14,359 nucleotides of DNA from Rhodobacterales bacterium (lineage in GTDB: Bacteria; Pseudomonadota; Alphaproteobacteria; Rhodobacterales; Rhodobacteraceae), in the NCBI GenBank assembly GCA_013298675.1, contig JAAFIJ010000033.1, forward strand, positions 1 through 14,359. The letters run 5' to 3'. Each line of letters begins with the position of its first letter. Positions within the stretch are counted from its first letter, which is position 1. The notes beneath the pieces were generated by a model. It worked only from the letters and a program-made list of their open reading frames with translations. It did no database searches and was not told where the DNA came from. Both the position numbers and the translations under genes were made by a program. Positions 1 to 6,789 of this stretch are shown piece by piece.

Positions 1-435
1 TAAAAAACGCGCATTCGCGGTCTGTGCTATTTCTGCAGTGCGTGTCGCCAAATGGCTGCGGCTAAGCGGGATCAGGACGTGCATAAGCACCGCCATGATC
101 AAAGCCACACACAGCCCGTAAATCAGCACGGGCCGCGACAAGCGAAAGCATGAAAACCCGGTTGCCTGCATCACCACCAGTTCGCTTTCCGATGTCAAAC
201 GGTTGGTCACATAGACCGCCCCCGCAAAAGCCGCAATCGGCAAGACAATATTGATCATGTTTGGCAGGCTAAGGATCGAGAACTCCAGAAAAACCAGCCC
301 AGATTGACCATCGCCGATCAGTTGCTCAAAGAGGCCAACCGCCCGGTTGATCCAGTAGATTGCCACAAGGATCAGCGCGAAAAAGCCGAAATGCGTCAGC
401 AACTGTAAGAGGAGATATCGGTCGAATCTCGACAC
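1..435 (-). CDS. lptF: LPS export ABC transporter permease LptF (5' part, runs off the window)
   Basis: Inner-membrane permease subunit of the LptB2FG complex, which extracts lipopolysaccharide from the inner membrane and passes it to the periplasmic bridge. Only the first 145 residues are present; the gene continues beyond base 1. Visible are a first membrane helix (about residues 8-29), the conserved W-I-N-R-A segment after it, a second hydrophobic stretch (about 50-75), the cytoplasmic coupling region S-E-S-E-L-V-V-M-Q-A-T-G (about 82-93) and a third helix (about 102-122). I chose the GTG at 435-433 because it gives M-S-R-F-D-R-Y, the usual start in Rhodobacterales as I remember it, with AAAGG nine bases upstream. 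An in-frame ATG at 453-451 would add six residues but has no good ribosome site. It is divergent from pepA; lptG would be expected next, outside the window. LptF rather than LptG is inferred from the N-terminus and the divergent pepA-holC. Confidence 0.9.
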   Translation of the reverse strand, partial: MSRFDRYLLLQLLTHFGFFALILVAIYWINRAVGLFEQLIGDGQSGLVFLEFSILSLPNMINIVLPIAAFAGAVYVTNRLTSESELVVMQATGFSCFRLSRPVLIYGLCVALIMAVLMHVLIPLSRSHLATRTAEIAQTANARFL

Positions 436-550
436 GCAAGAGAACCTTTCCATAGGCGACGTAGTGATATGACTAACGGAATTCTGTGGGGGTTAAAACT
501 CATATCTGGTCTTCTGCGGGGCCTGCGTTTAGCTTTACGCGAAACATTGC

Positions 551-575
551 GCGGCGCATATGATTTGGACGCCGC
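551..575 (+). repeat. Small GC-rich inverted repeat in the pepA leader
   Basis: GCGGCG at 551-556 pairs perfectly with CGCCGC at 570-575 around a 13-base loop. It lies six bases upstream of the pepA ribosome site (582-586). If transcribed it would form a short hairpin just ahead of the ribosome site. A regulatory effect is only inference, and such a short repeat could be chance in GC-rich DNA. Confidence 0.3.
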
Positions 576-581
576 ATCATC

Positions 582-595
582 AGGAGAAACCCTTG
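582..595 (+). promoter_or_regulatory. Ribosome binding site that decides a TTG start for pepA
   Basis: AGGAG at 582-586 stands six bases before the TTG at 593-595. The in-frame ATG at 560-562 would add 11 residues that do not look like a PepA N-terminus, and it has no purine-rich site at the right distance. The TTG is therefore the likelier start. Confidence 0.7.
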
Positions 596-2065
596 TCACA
601 TCCCGTCGCAATCAAATTCACCCATCCTGAAACTGCCGATGTTTTGGCGCATCCCGGGCGGCTGGTGTTGATCGTTGAGACGGCCAAACCGCAAACGGTG
701 GTTGCAAAAGCGGTCAACAAGGCAATGCGGGGTGGGCTTGCACGGGCAATGGGGTCTGATGGCTTTGGGAAACTGAAACCCGGCGAGGCGATGGATTTGG
801 CATTTCCGGCCGGCCTTGCAGCCGACGTGCTTCAACTGGTGCTGCTGCCGAAGAAATCAACGCAAGCCGAGGCGCGCAAAGCGGGGGCCGCGATTGGCCG
901 TGTGCACACGACCAGTCATACCCTTGTGGTGGCGCAGTCCAATCCCTTGGCCGCCGAGCTGTCGTTTGGTCTGGCGATGCGGGCCTATGACTTTTTGGCG
1001 CATAAGTCCGCGCCTGCCCGGGTTATGGGCGAGGTTACACTGGCCGTGTCTAATCCGGAACTGGTGGCCAGCCAGGCACGGCCAATGGCCGCGGTGGCCG
1101 AAGGCGTTTTCTTTACCCGTGATCTGGTGAATGAACCTGCGAACATTCTGACGACAAACGATTTTGCGGCACGCCTTGCCGCGATGCAGGAACTGGGCTT
1201 GGACGTCGAAATTCTGGAAGAGGCACAACTCGCCAAACTGGGAATGCGCGCGCTGCTGGGGGTCGGGCAGGGGTCTGAAAGCCCGTCCAAGGTGGTCGTC
1301 ATGCGCTGGAATGGCGGCACGCCGGGCGATGCCCCGTTTGCGTTGGTGGGCAAGGGCGTGGTGTTCGACACAGGCGGCATTTCAATCAAACCTGCCGGTG
1401 GTATGGAAGAAATGACGATGGACATGGGCGGCGCAGGCGTTGTTGCGGGGGTCATGCGCACCCTTGCATTGCGCGGGGCGAAAGCCAATGTCGTGGGACT
1501 GGTCGGGTTGGTGGAAAACATGCCCGACGGCAAGGCGCAAAGGCCGGGCGATGTTGTCAGGTCGATGAAGGGTGATACGATCGAGGTGATCAACACCGAT
1601 GCCGAGGGACGTTTGGTTCTTGCGGATGTGCTTTGGTATGCCCAGGAAACCTATAAACCACGCGGGATGATCAATCTTGCGACCTTGACCGGGGCAATCA
1701 TTGTGGCCTTGGGCCATGAAAACACCGGGGTCTTTTCCAACAATGACCTGCTGTGTGATCAATTCCTGAAAGCCGCAGCTGCCGAAGGCGAGGGGGCTTG
1801 GCGTATGCCGATGGGGCAGGGCTATGACGACAAATTGAAATCGCGGATTGCCGACATCATGAACAGTTGTGGCCGCGACGCGGGGGCGATCACCGCTGCA
1901 CAGTTCCTGCGCCGCTTTGTGCGCGAAGACATGCCGTGGTGCCATTTGGATATTGCGGGAACGGCTTTGCTTAAGTCGGAAAGCACGCTTGCGCCCAAGG
2001 GGGCGACGGGTTGGGGCGTGATGGCGCTGAACCGTCTGATCGCAGATCGGTTTGAGGACAAATGA
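593..2065 (+). CDS. pepA: Leucyl aminopeptidase (cytosol aminopeptidase, peptidase family M17)
   Basis: Cytoplasmic two-metal enzyme that removes N-terminal residues, typically leucine, from peptides; family members usually form hexamers. The product is 490 residues from the TTG start, normal for the family. The variable N-terminal domain occupies about residues 1-160. The catalytic domain shows the metal site: K254 and D259 in G-K-G-V-V-F-D-T-G-G, an Asp in the M-T-M-D-M-G-G segment, and the family signature N-T-D-A-E-G-R-L with D336, E338 and R340. Each of the residues checked sits 16 positions before its E. coli PepA counterpart. It is followed after 43 bases by holC on the same strand, as in E. 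coli, so the two are probably one transcript. E. coli PepA also acts as a DNA-binding protein; nothing in this sequence tells whether that applies here. Confidence 0.95.
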   Translation: MSHPVAIKFTHPETADVLAHPGRLVLIVETAKPQTVVAKAVNKAMRGGLARAMGSDGFGKLKPGEAMDLAFPAGLAADVLQLVLLPKKSTQAEARKAGAAIGRVHTTSHTLVVAQSNPLAAELSFGLAMRAYDFLAHKSAPARVMGEVTLAVSNPELVASQARPMAAVAEGVFFTRDLVNEPANILTTNDFAARLAAMQELGLDVEILEEAQLAKLGMRALLGVGQGSESPSKVVVMRWNGGTPGDAPFALVGKGVVFDTGGISIKPAGGMEEMTMDMGGAGVVAGVMRTLALRGAKANVVGLVGLVENMPDGKAQRPGDVVRSMKGDTIEVINTDAEGRLVLADVLWYAQETYKPRGMINLATLTGAIIVALGHENTGVFSNNDLLCDQFLKAAAAEGEGAWRMPMGQGYDDKLKSRIADIMNSCGRDAGAITAAQFLRRFVREDMPWCHLDIAGTALLKSESTLAPKGATGWGVMALNRLIADRFEDK

Positions 2066-2108
2066 TCAGCTTTGCCCCTGCGCCTGCCGTTCATCCGGGC
2101 GATGCGTG

Positions 2109-2582
2109 ATGGGCATAGCCATGTTCTATCAGTTGCAACATTCGGGGTTGGACGAAACCTTGCGGATGCTCTTGGGCCGCGCGGTGCAGCAAAACTGGCG
2201 CGTGATGATCCGCGCTACAGATACCGAACTGCTGCGGCGCTTGGATGATCGACTGTGGACGGACCCCGCCGATAGTTTTCTTGCCCACGGCGTCGAAGGC
2301 GGCACGCACGACGCGGATCAGCCGATTTTGCTGGGCACGGGTCCGATTTTGAATGCTGCACAAGGCTTATTTTTGGTGGGTGGGGCAGAGACCACTCCGA
2401 CCGAAGCGGCAGAGCTTGAACGGGTTTGGGTGCTTTTTGACGGTAACGATGCCGATAACCTGGGCCAGGCGCGCGGGTTATGGCTCAAGCTGACAGGGGC
2501 AGGGCTTGCGGCGCAGTATTGGTCCGAGGACGGTGGTCGATGGGAGAAAAAGGCAGAAAAATTAGCGAAATCTGACGCTTAG
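2109..2582 (+). CDS. holC: DNA polymerase III, chi subunit
   Basis: Chi subunit of the clamp-loader assembly, which in E. coli contacts single-stranded-DNA-binding protein. The product is 157 residues from the ATG at 2109 (M-G-I-A-M-F-Y-Q-L). The family pattern is visible: F-Y-x-L near the start, a helix rich in Leu and Arg (about 16-45), W-T-D-P-A-D-S-F-L-A-H-G, the Q-P-I-L-L strand, V-L-F-D-G and the C-terminal A-A-Q-Y-W-S-E-D-G-G-R-W-E-K-K-A. Rhodobacterales HolC proteins end in a very similar way as I remember them. An ATG at 2121 is an alternative start; neither has a strong ribosome site, which suits translation in the wake of pepA. Its stop codon (TAG, 2580-2582) overlaps the stop of the opposing protease gene, leaving no room for a terminator between them. 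Confidence 0.9.
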   Translation: MGIAMFYQLQHSGLDETLRMLLGRAVQQNWRVMIRATDTELLRRLDDRLWTDPADSFLAHGVEGGTHDADQPILLGTGPILNAAQGLFLVGGAETTPTEAAELERVWVLFDGNDADNLGQARGLWLKLTGAGLAAQYWSEDGGRWEKKAEKLAKSDA

Positions 2583-3154
2583 CGGCGCAGAATCATTTTG
2601 TCATTCGCAATTTCAATGCGGAATTGCCCCAAATAATCCATGCCCAAAAGCGATCCGTCCATCGGGGATTTGTTGACCGACGCCACAAAATTCTGATTGG
2701 TAAATGGCCCAAGATCTACCTGTGACAGGGTGACACTTGCCGTCTGGACCATGCCATTGGCCGTCTGCGCCTGACCTAAATAGGCCAAATCATCCGGGTT
2801 TATGCCGATGTTGCGCGCATCGTCGGGCGACAAAACAAGGCTGCTGGCCCCGGTATCGGCCATGAACAGAACGTCCTGCCCATTGATCGTCAAGCGGATG
2901 TAGTAGTGACCATCTTGGGCGCGGGGAATTTCAACGCTGCCGTCTTGGCCGGCAAACTGATCTGGCAAAATATCACGCCGAATATCTAACCACAGACCGT
3001 AACCCGCCATCAACCCGATGAAAATCATTCCCCAAGCCAACAAGGCGCGCAGGGTTTTGCCAAACCGCTGACGAAACTCTACCATCAAAAATCCGCCGAC
3101 CGCCGCGATCAGCAGACAGAGATAGATCAAATTTGCAAGGTTATCACCAGACAT
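2579..3154 (-). CDS. Membrane-anchored retropepsin-like aspartic protease (TIGR02281 type)
   Basis: Predicted single-domain aspartic protease of clan AA, of a type common in proteobacteria; such proteins carry one catalytic Asp and work as dimers. I count 191 residues from the ATG at 3154, preceded by AGGTG; a GTG two codons earlier is possible but lies inside that ribosome site. Two hydrophobic helices (about 8-25 and 36-56) anchor the N-terminus. The catalytic motif D100-T-G-A-S-S-L-V-L follows, and the C-terminal L-L-G-M-D-Y-L-G matches the second conserved block. The protease domain is probably periplasmic. Caulobacter PerP belongs to this general type, but I cannot assign a substrate here. 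It is the last gene of the minus-strand group, 18 bases after marC. Its TAA (2581-2579) overlaps the holC stop. Confidence 0.85.
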   Translation of the reverse strand: MSGDNLANLIYLCLLIAAVGGFLMVEFRQRFGKTLRALLAWGMIFIGLMAGYGLWLDIRRDILPDQFAGQDGSVEIPRAQDGHYYIRLTINGQDVLFMADTGASSLVLSPDDARNIGINPDDLAYLGQAQTANGMVQTASVTLSQVDLGPFTNQNFVASVNKSPMDGSLLGMDYLGQFRIEIANDKMILRR

Positions 3155-3172
3155 AAGCACCTGATTTCATAC

Positions 3173-3790
3173 TTAGACCAAACCAGTCCCTTTTATCCCG
3201 TCAATCACGAATTGCACCGACAGCGCCGCGAGCAACATGCCCAGCAAACGGGTGATCACATTGGTTCCGGTCCGGCCCAAAAGACGTTCCAGCGGCGGTG
3301 ACGCGAGAAGGAACAAAAACGTCACAAAGACCATCACGATCATCAAACCCAACACGGCAGCGGTGCCGATCCAACCCGTCCCAGACTGACCCACCAACAA
3401 GATGATTGACGCAATCGCACCGGGCCCTGCGATCAACGGCGTGGCCAGGGGAAAGACGGACGGGTCTTGATTCTCATCTGCTTGCTGTCCTTCACGCAGC
3501 GGTGTGCGACGGTCAAACAGCATGTCGAGCGCGGTCAAAAACAGCAAGATGCCACCACCGATGCGAAAGGCCGGCATGGTAATACCGATAAACCCTAAAA
3601 GGGATTCACCAGCCAAGCCAAAAATCAACAACAAAATGGCCCCAATAATACAGGCACGCTGCGCCATAGCGCGACGGCTGTGAGAGTCCATCCCGCGCGT
3701 CAGGGCGATAAACAGAGGGACGAGTCCGGCCGGATTGATTACCACAAAAAGCGTCGCAAAGGTGGTGATCAAAAAGCTGGTTTCAATCAT
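3173..3790 (-). CDS. MarC-family integral membrane protein
   Basis: A 205-residue polytopic inner-membrane protein of the MarC (UPF0056) family, for which no transport substrate is firmly established. Six hydrophobic segments can be seen, beginning with F-A-T-L-F-V-V-I-N-P-A-G-L-V-P-L-F near residue 10. That segment, the F-R-I-G-G-G-I-L-L-F segment (about 75) and P-L-A-T-P-L-I-A-G-P-G-A-I (about 112) are the conserved MarC blocks. The charged loop with D-R-R-T-P-L-R-E-G-Q-Q separates the two halves. The start at 3790 is the ATG of an ATGA overlapping the stop of the upstream ABC-F gene, so the two are likely translationally coupled. The reading frame is open further upstream, but the extra residues would overlap the end of the ABC-F gene and do not look like the family. 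Despite the name, the family is not proven to give multiple antibiotic resistance. Confidence 0.9.
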   Translation of the reverse strand: MIETSFLITTFATLFVVINPAGLVPLFIALTRGMDSHSRRAMAQRACIIGAILLLIFGLAGESLLGFIGITMPAFRIGGGILLFLTALDMLFDRRTPLREGQQADENQDPSVFPLATPLIAGPGAIASIILLVGQSGTGWIGTAAVLGLMIVMVFVTFLFLLASPPLERLLGRTGTNVITRLLGMLLAALSVQFVIDGIKGTGLV

Positions 3791-5640
3791 TTTTCTGCTG
3801 TTTCCAAACGTTCCTGAGCTTGCAGCCACATGGCCTCGGCTCGGTCCAAGCCTTCCATGACTTCAGCATACTTCTTGTTCCACGTCTCTAACTCTCCGAT
3901 CCGAGTGGATTCGTAAAGTTCTGGGTCCGCAAGCTTTTTGGCCAAACGGTCGCGCATTTCGTTCAACTTGGCCATCCGCTCTTCGCATTTGCGGACATCC
4001 GATTTCAACGCCATGATCTCTTCGCGAGAGGCTTTCTTTTTTGGCTTTTCCGCAGCTTTGACCACTTCCTTAGGCGCATCATCGCCTGCGAGCAGCATCT
4101 TGCGGTAGGCTTCCAAATCCTCGGTATAGGGCGTCACAGCCCCACCTTTGACCAGCCAAAGACGATCCGCGACCAGACCCAAAAGGTGCATATCGTGACT
4201 GACCAACACGACAGCGCCCGAGTACTCGGTCAGAGCCTCAACCAAAGCTTCGCGGCTTTCCATATCAAGGTGGTTGGTCGGTTCGTCCAAAATCAACAGA
4301 TGCGGCGCATCCAGCGTGGCCAGCAGCAGCGACAAGCGCGCCTTTTGGCCCCCCGACAAGCGGCCAACTGCGGTTTCCGCCTGATCGGCCATCAAGCCAA
4401 AGCCCGCAAGCCGCGCACGCAATCTAGGTTGCCCTTCGTCGGGGCGGTGGCGCTGCACGTGCTGCAAAGGGGTTTCGTCAATGAACAACTCGTCCACTTG
4501 GTGCTGGGCAAAATACCCAATTCGAAGCTTGGACGATCGTACCATCTTACCTTCGGACGCGATCAGTTTTCCGGCAAGCAGTTTTGAAAGCGTGGACTTG
4601 CCCTCACCGTTGCGACCAAGCAGCGCGATCCGGTCGTCTTGGTCGATGCGCAGCGAAAGTTTCTTCAGGATGGGCGGGCCGCCATAACCAACAGCCACGC
4701 CTTCCATGTTGATGATCGGGGGCGACAACTCTTCCGGAGCCGGAAAGGTGAAAACCACCTTTTTGGCATCTTCTGGCGCGGTGATCGTTTCCATTTTTTC
4801 CAGCATCTTCACGCGCGATTGCGCCTGAACGGCCTTGGAGGCTTTGGCCTTAAAGCGGTCCACAAAGCTTTGCAAATGCGCGCGGCGGGCCTCTTGCTTT
4901 TTCGCCTCGGCCTGCAAGACCGCGCGACGCTCTGCCACTTGACGTGCGAATTGATCATAAGGGCCAGACCAGTAGGTCAGTTTCTTGGCATCAAGGTGTA
5001 AAATTCCCGTAACGGCACGGTTCAACAGCCCACGGTCGTGCGAAATGATCAGCACGGTGTGCGGATATTTCATCAAATAGCTTTCCAGCCACAACGCGCC
5101 TTCAAGATCCAGATAGTTGGTCGGTTCGTCCAGCAGCAGATAGTCGGGCTGTGCAAAAAGTACCCCCGCAAGGGCGACACGCATCCGCCAGCCGCCCGAA
5201 AAATCCGAACACGGACGCAACTGCGCCTCGGCATCAAAGCCAAGACCTTTCAGGATGCTCGACGCGCGGCCCTCGGCGCTCCATGCGTCAATGTCGGCCA
5301 GACGTGTCTGGATATCGGCAATGCGGTGCGGGTCGGTGGCGGTTTCTGCCTCTGTCATCAGCGCATTGCGTTCTGTGTCGGCTTGCAGCACCGTATCCAG
5401 CAAGGACATCGACGACGACGGCACCTCTTGGGCCACGCCCCCGATCCGCGCGCGACTTGGCAGGGATATCTGTCCACCCTCAAGCGCCAGTTCGTTCTTG
5501 ATCAGCTTGAACAGGGTGGTTTTACCCGCCCCATTCCGGCCGACAAGACCCACTTTGTGGCCTGTTGGTATCGTTGCTGAAGCGCCCTCAAACAGCGGGC
5601 GGCCTTCGACGGAATAGGTGATGTCTTCGATTTTAAGCAT
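3787..5640 (-). CDS. yheS: ABC-F family ATPase, YheS-like
   Basis: Soluble protein of 617 residues with two ABC ATPase domains and no membrane segment, the mark of the ABC-F family. Members bind ribosomes and help stalled or slowed translation. Domain 1 has Walker A G-R-N-G-A-G-K-T-T (34-42), signature F-S-G-G-W (about 147-151) and Walker B L-L-L-D-E-P-T-N-Y-L-D-L. A charged linker follows with A-H-L-Q-S-F-V-D-R-F-K-A-K-A-S-K-A-V-Q. Domain 2 has G-R-N-G-E-G-K-S-T (342-350), L-S-G-G-Q (about 427) and L-I-L-D-E-P-T-N-H-L-D-M. The C-terminal 80 or so residues are charged and probably coiled coil. The F-S-G-G-W signature and the linker match E. coli YheS (637 residues) better than Uup, EttA or YbiT, so I use that symbol with moderate certainty. 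It lies 44 bases after the VOC gene and overlaps marC by four bases. Confidence 0.9.
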   Translation of the reverse strand: MLKIEDITYSVEGRPLFEGASATIPTGHKVGLVGRNGAGKTTLFKLIKNELALEGGQISLPSRARIGGVAQEVPSSSMSLLDTVLQADTERNALMTEAETATDPHRIADIQTRLADIDAWSAEGRASSILKGLGFDAEAQLRPCSDFSGGWRMRVALAGVLFAQPDYLLLDEPTNYLDLEGALWLESYLMKYPHTVLIISHDRGLLNRAVTGILHLDAKKLTYWSGPYDQFARQVAERRAVLQAEAKKQEARRAHLQSFVDRFKAKASKAVQAQSRVKMLEKMETITAPEDAKKVVFTFPAPEELSPPIINMEGVAVGYGGPPILKKLSLRIDQDDRIALLGRNGEGKSTLSKLLAGKLIASEGKMVRSSKLRIGYFAQHQVDELFIDETPLQHVQRHRPDEGQPRLRARLAGFGLMADQAETAVGRLSGGQKARLSLLLATLDAPHLLILDEPTNHLDMESREALVEALTEYSGAVVLVSHDMHLLGLVADRLWLVKGGAVTPYTEDLEAYRKMLLAGDDAPKEVVKAAEKPKKKASREEIMALKSDVRKCEERMAKLNEMRDRLAKKLADPELYESTRIGELETWNKKYAEVMEGLDRAEAMWLQAQERLETAEK

Positions 5641-5683
5641 GGTCAGCGCCTTGCCCTAAGAGGGGGGCGGCGTCAACCAGTTC

Positions 5684-5696
5684 GTCACCCTGTGAC
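5684..5696. repeat. Short inverted repeat over the VOC gene stop codon
   Basis: GTCAC (5684-5688) and GTGAC (5692-5696) form a perfect five-base inverted repeat with a three-base loop. It covers the TGA stop of the VOC gene (5687-5685 on the minus strand). No run of T follows on the minus strand, so it is not an intrinsic terminator. Transcription into the ABC-F gene is therefore plausible. Confidence 0.25.
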
Positions 5697-6122
5697 CCGC
5701 CCATCTGGATATTCCGCTGGACCTTTCAGTTCCAGTTTATTGCCAAAAGGGTCGAGGATGTAAAAGCTGTGCCCAACACCGCGAGCGCCGCCGTGTACGG
5801 CCTCACGGTCAATCGTCACGTTATGGGCAGCCAGATGCGCGCGCATCGTGTCTGGCGCAAAGGGGCTGGTGGCGATGCAGACGTGATCAACGTTGCGACC
5901 GCCGGCGACGGGTGGAATGGCCGTGACAGCACCTGGATGCGTGGTATCCCACAGCACAATCAACGCCGCACCGCACCAAAGCTGTTCCATGCCCATGCCC
6001 GGATAACTGTAGCCAGGCACGCAGCCAAGCACTGCTCTGTAAAACGCAAGGGCCCGCGGCATGTCATCAACCAAAAACACAACGTGATCTATACCAACAA
6101 GCGAAAATGGTGGGTTTGTCAT
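5685..6122 (-). CDS. VOC superfamily (glyoxalase/dioxygenase fold) protein
   Basis: A 145-residue single-unit vicinal-oxygen-chelate protein, probably cytoplasmic, with two beta-alpha-beta-beta-beta modules. Module 1 starts I-D-H-V-V-F-L-V-D-D and continues with A-L-A-F-Y-R-A-V-L-G; module 2 starts N-V-D-H-V-C-I-A and ends F-Y-I-L-D-P-F-G-N-K-L-E-L-K-G. Three of the four usual metal-ligand positions are filled (H13, H80, E131). The fourth, a Glu in glyoxalase I at the end of module 1, appears to be Val56 in A-L-I-V-L-W-D. It is thus unlikely to be a standard glyoxalase I; substrate and reaction are unknown. The ATG at 6122 has an excellent ribosome site (GGGGAG, six bases upstream), so longer in-frame starts upstream, which would run into ndk, are rejected. 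It may lead the minus-strand group that includes the ABC-F gene. Confidence 0.8.
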   Translation of the reverse strand: MTNPPFSLVGIDHVVFLVDDMPRALAFYRAVLGCVPGYSYPGMGMEQLWCGAALIVLWDTTHPGAVTAIPPVAGGRNVDHVCIATSPFAPDTMRAHLAAHNVTIDREAVHGGARGVGHSFYILDPFGNKLELKGPAEYPDGRVTG

Positions 6123-6173
6123 CGTATTCTCCCCTTTAAGGCCTATCAGACCCACGGCTAACGGCTTTTCAAG

Positions 6174-6193
6174 TGCTAGCGCACATGCTAGCA
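6174..6193. repeat. Twin TGCTAGC sites between the VOC gene and ndk
   Basis: TGCTAGC occurs at 6174-6180 and again at 6186-6192, 12 bases apart. The GCTAGC core is palindromic, so the pair is both a direct and an inverted repeat. It lies in the 120-base divergent gap (6123-6242), about 50 bases upstream of either start. It could be an operator for both genes, but no known regulator site is recognised. Confidence 0.3.
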
Positions 6194-6242
6194 GGCGCGC
6201 ACAGATATTTACGGGCGTCCCGCCCCATTCATGGAGAGCCAA

Positions 6243-6665
6243 ATGGCCATCGAACGCACCCTGTCGATCATCAAGCCCGACGCAACAAAGCGCAACTTGA
6301 CCGGCAAAATCGTTGCTAAATTTGAAGATGCAGGCCTGCGCGTTGTCGCGTCCAAGCGCATCCACTTGTCGCCAGCCCAAGCTGGCGCGTTTTACGCAGA
6401 GCATGCAGAGCGCGGCTTTTACGGCGAGTTGTGCGCATTCATGGCGTCAGAGCCTGTTGTCGTTCAGGTTCTGGAAGGCGAAAGCGCCATTGCCAAGAAC
6501 CGTGAAGTGATGGGTGCCACCGATCCAGCACAAGCAGCCCCTGGTACCATCCGCAAAGAGTTTGCTTTGTCCAAAGGCGAAAACTCGGCGCATGGTTCGG
6601 ATTCTGAAGCAGCAGCAGCGCGCGAAATCGCGTTCTTCTTCTCGGGTCTTGAACTGGTCGGTTGA
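6243..6665 (+). CDS. ndk: Nucleoside diphosphate kinase
   Basis: Transfers the gamma phosphate of ATP to nucleoside diphosphates through a phosphohistidine intermediate, balancing cellular NTP and dNTP pools in the cytoplasm. The 140 residues match the family length. The N-terminus M-A-I-E-R-T-L-S-I-I-K-P-D-A is typical. The catalytic histidine is H117 in N-S-A-H-G-S-D-S, followed by the usual E-I-A-F-F-F-S. The start at 6243 has GGAGA about seven bases upstream; an in-frame ATG at 6231 contains that ribosome site and is not used. It is divergent from the VOC gene and has its own intrinsic terminator just downstream, so it appears to be a single-gene unit. Confidence 0.97.
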   Translation: MAIERTLSIIKPDATKRNLTGKIVAKFEDAGLRVVASKRIHLSPAQAGAFYAEHAERGFYGELCAFMASEPVVVQVLEGESAIAKNREVMGATDPAQAAPGTIRKEFALSKGENSAHGSDSEAAAAREIAFFFSGLELVG

Positions 6666-6688
6666 TCGTTTCAACAGATTGATATTTG

Positions 6689-6717
6689 GGCCGTCCAATC
6701 TTTTTGGGCGGCCTTTT
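6689..6717 (+). terminator. Intrinsic terminator after ndk
   Basis: GGCCGTCC (6689-6696) pairs with GGGCGGCC (6706-6713), with one G-T pair, around a nine-base loop. TTTT follows at once (6714-6717). The hairpin lies 23 bases after the ndk stop and fits a rho-independent terminator. Confidence 0.88.
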
Positions 6718-6789
6718 CATTTGGACCTTGGTTGTAGAAATTTGCCGCCGTAACCTGTTTAAAGCAATGGTAAGTTAGGCAAATTTGGC

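Noticed and set aside
985..1596. A 203-codon open frame on the minus strand inside pepA
   Set aside because: It lies wholly within a well-supported pepA, has no recognisable product, and reflects the GC bias at third positions.
5038..5580. A 180-codon plus-strand open frame opposite the ABC-F gene
   Set aside because: It is antisense to conserved Walker and signature motifs and its translation resembles nothing known.
6123..6404. N-terminal extension of the VOC protein into the ndk region
   Set aside because: The frame is open, but the ATG at 6122 has a strong ribosome site and gives a standard VOC length; the extension is antisense to ndk.
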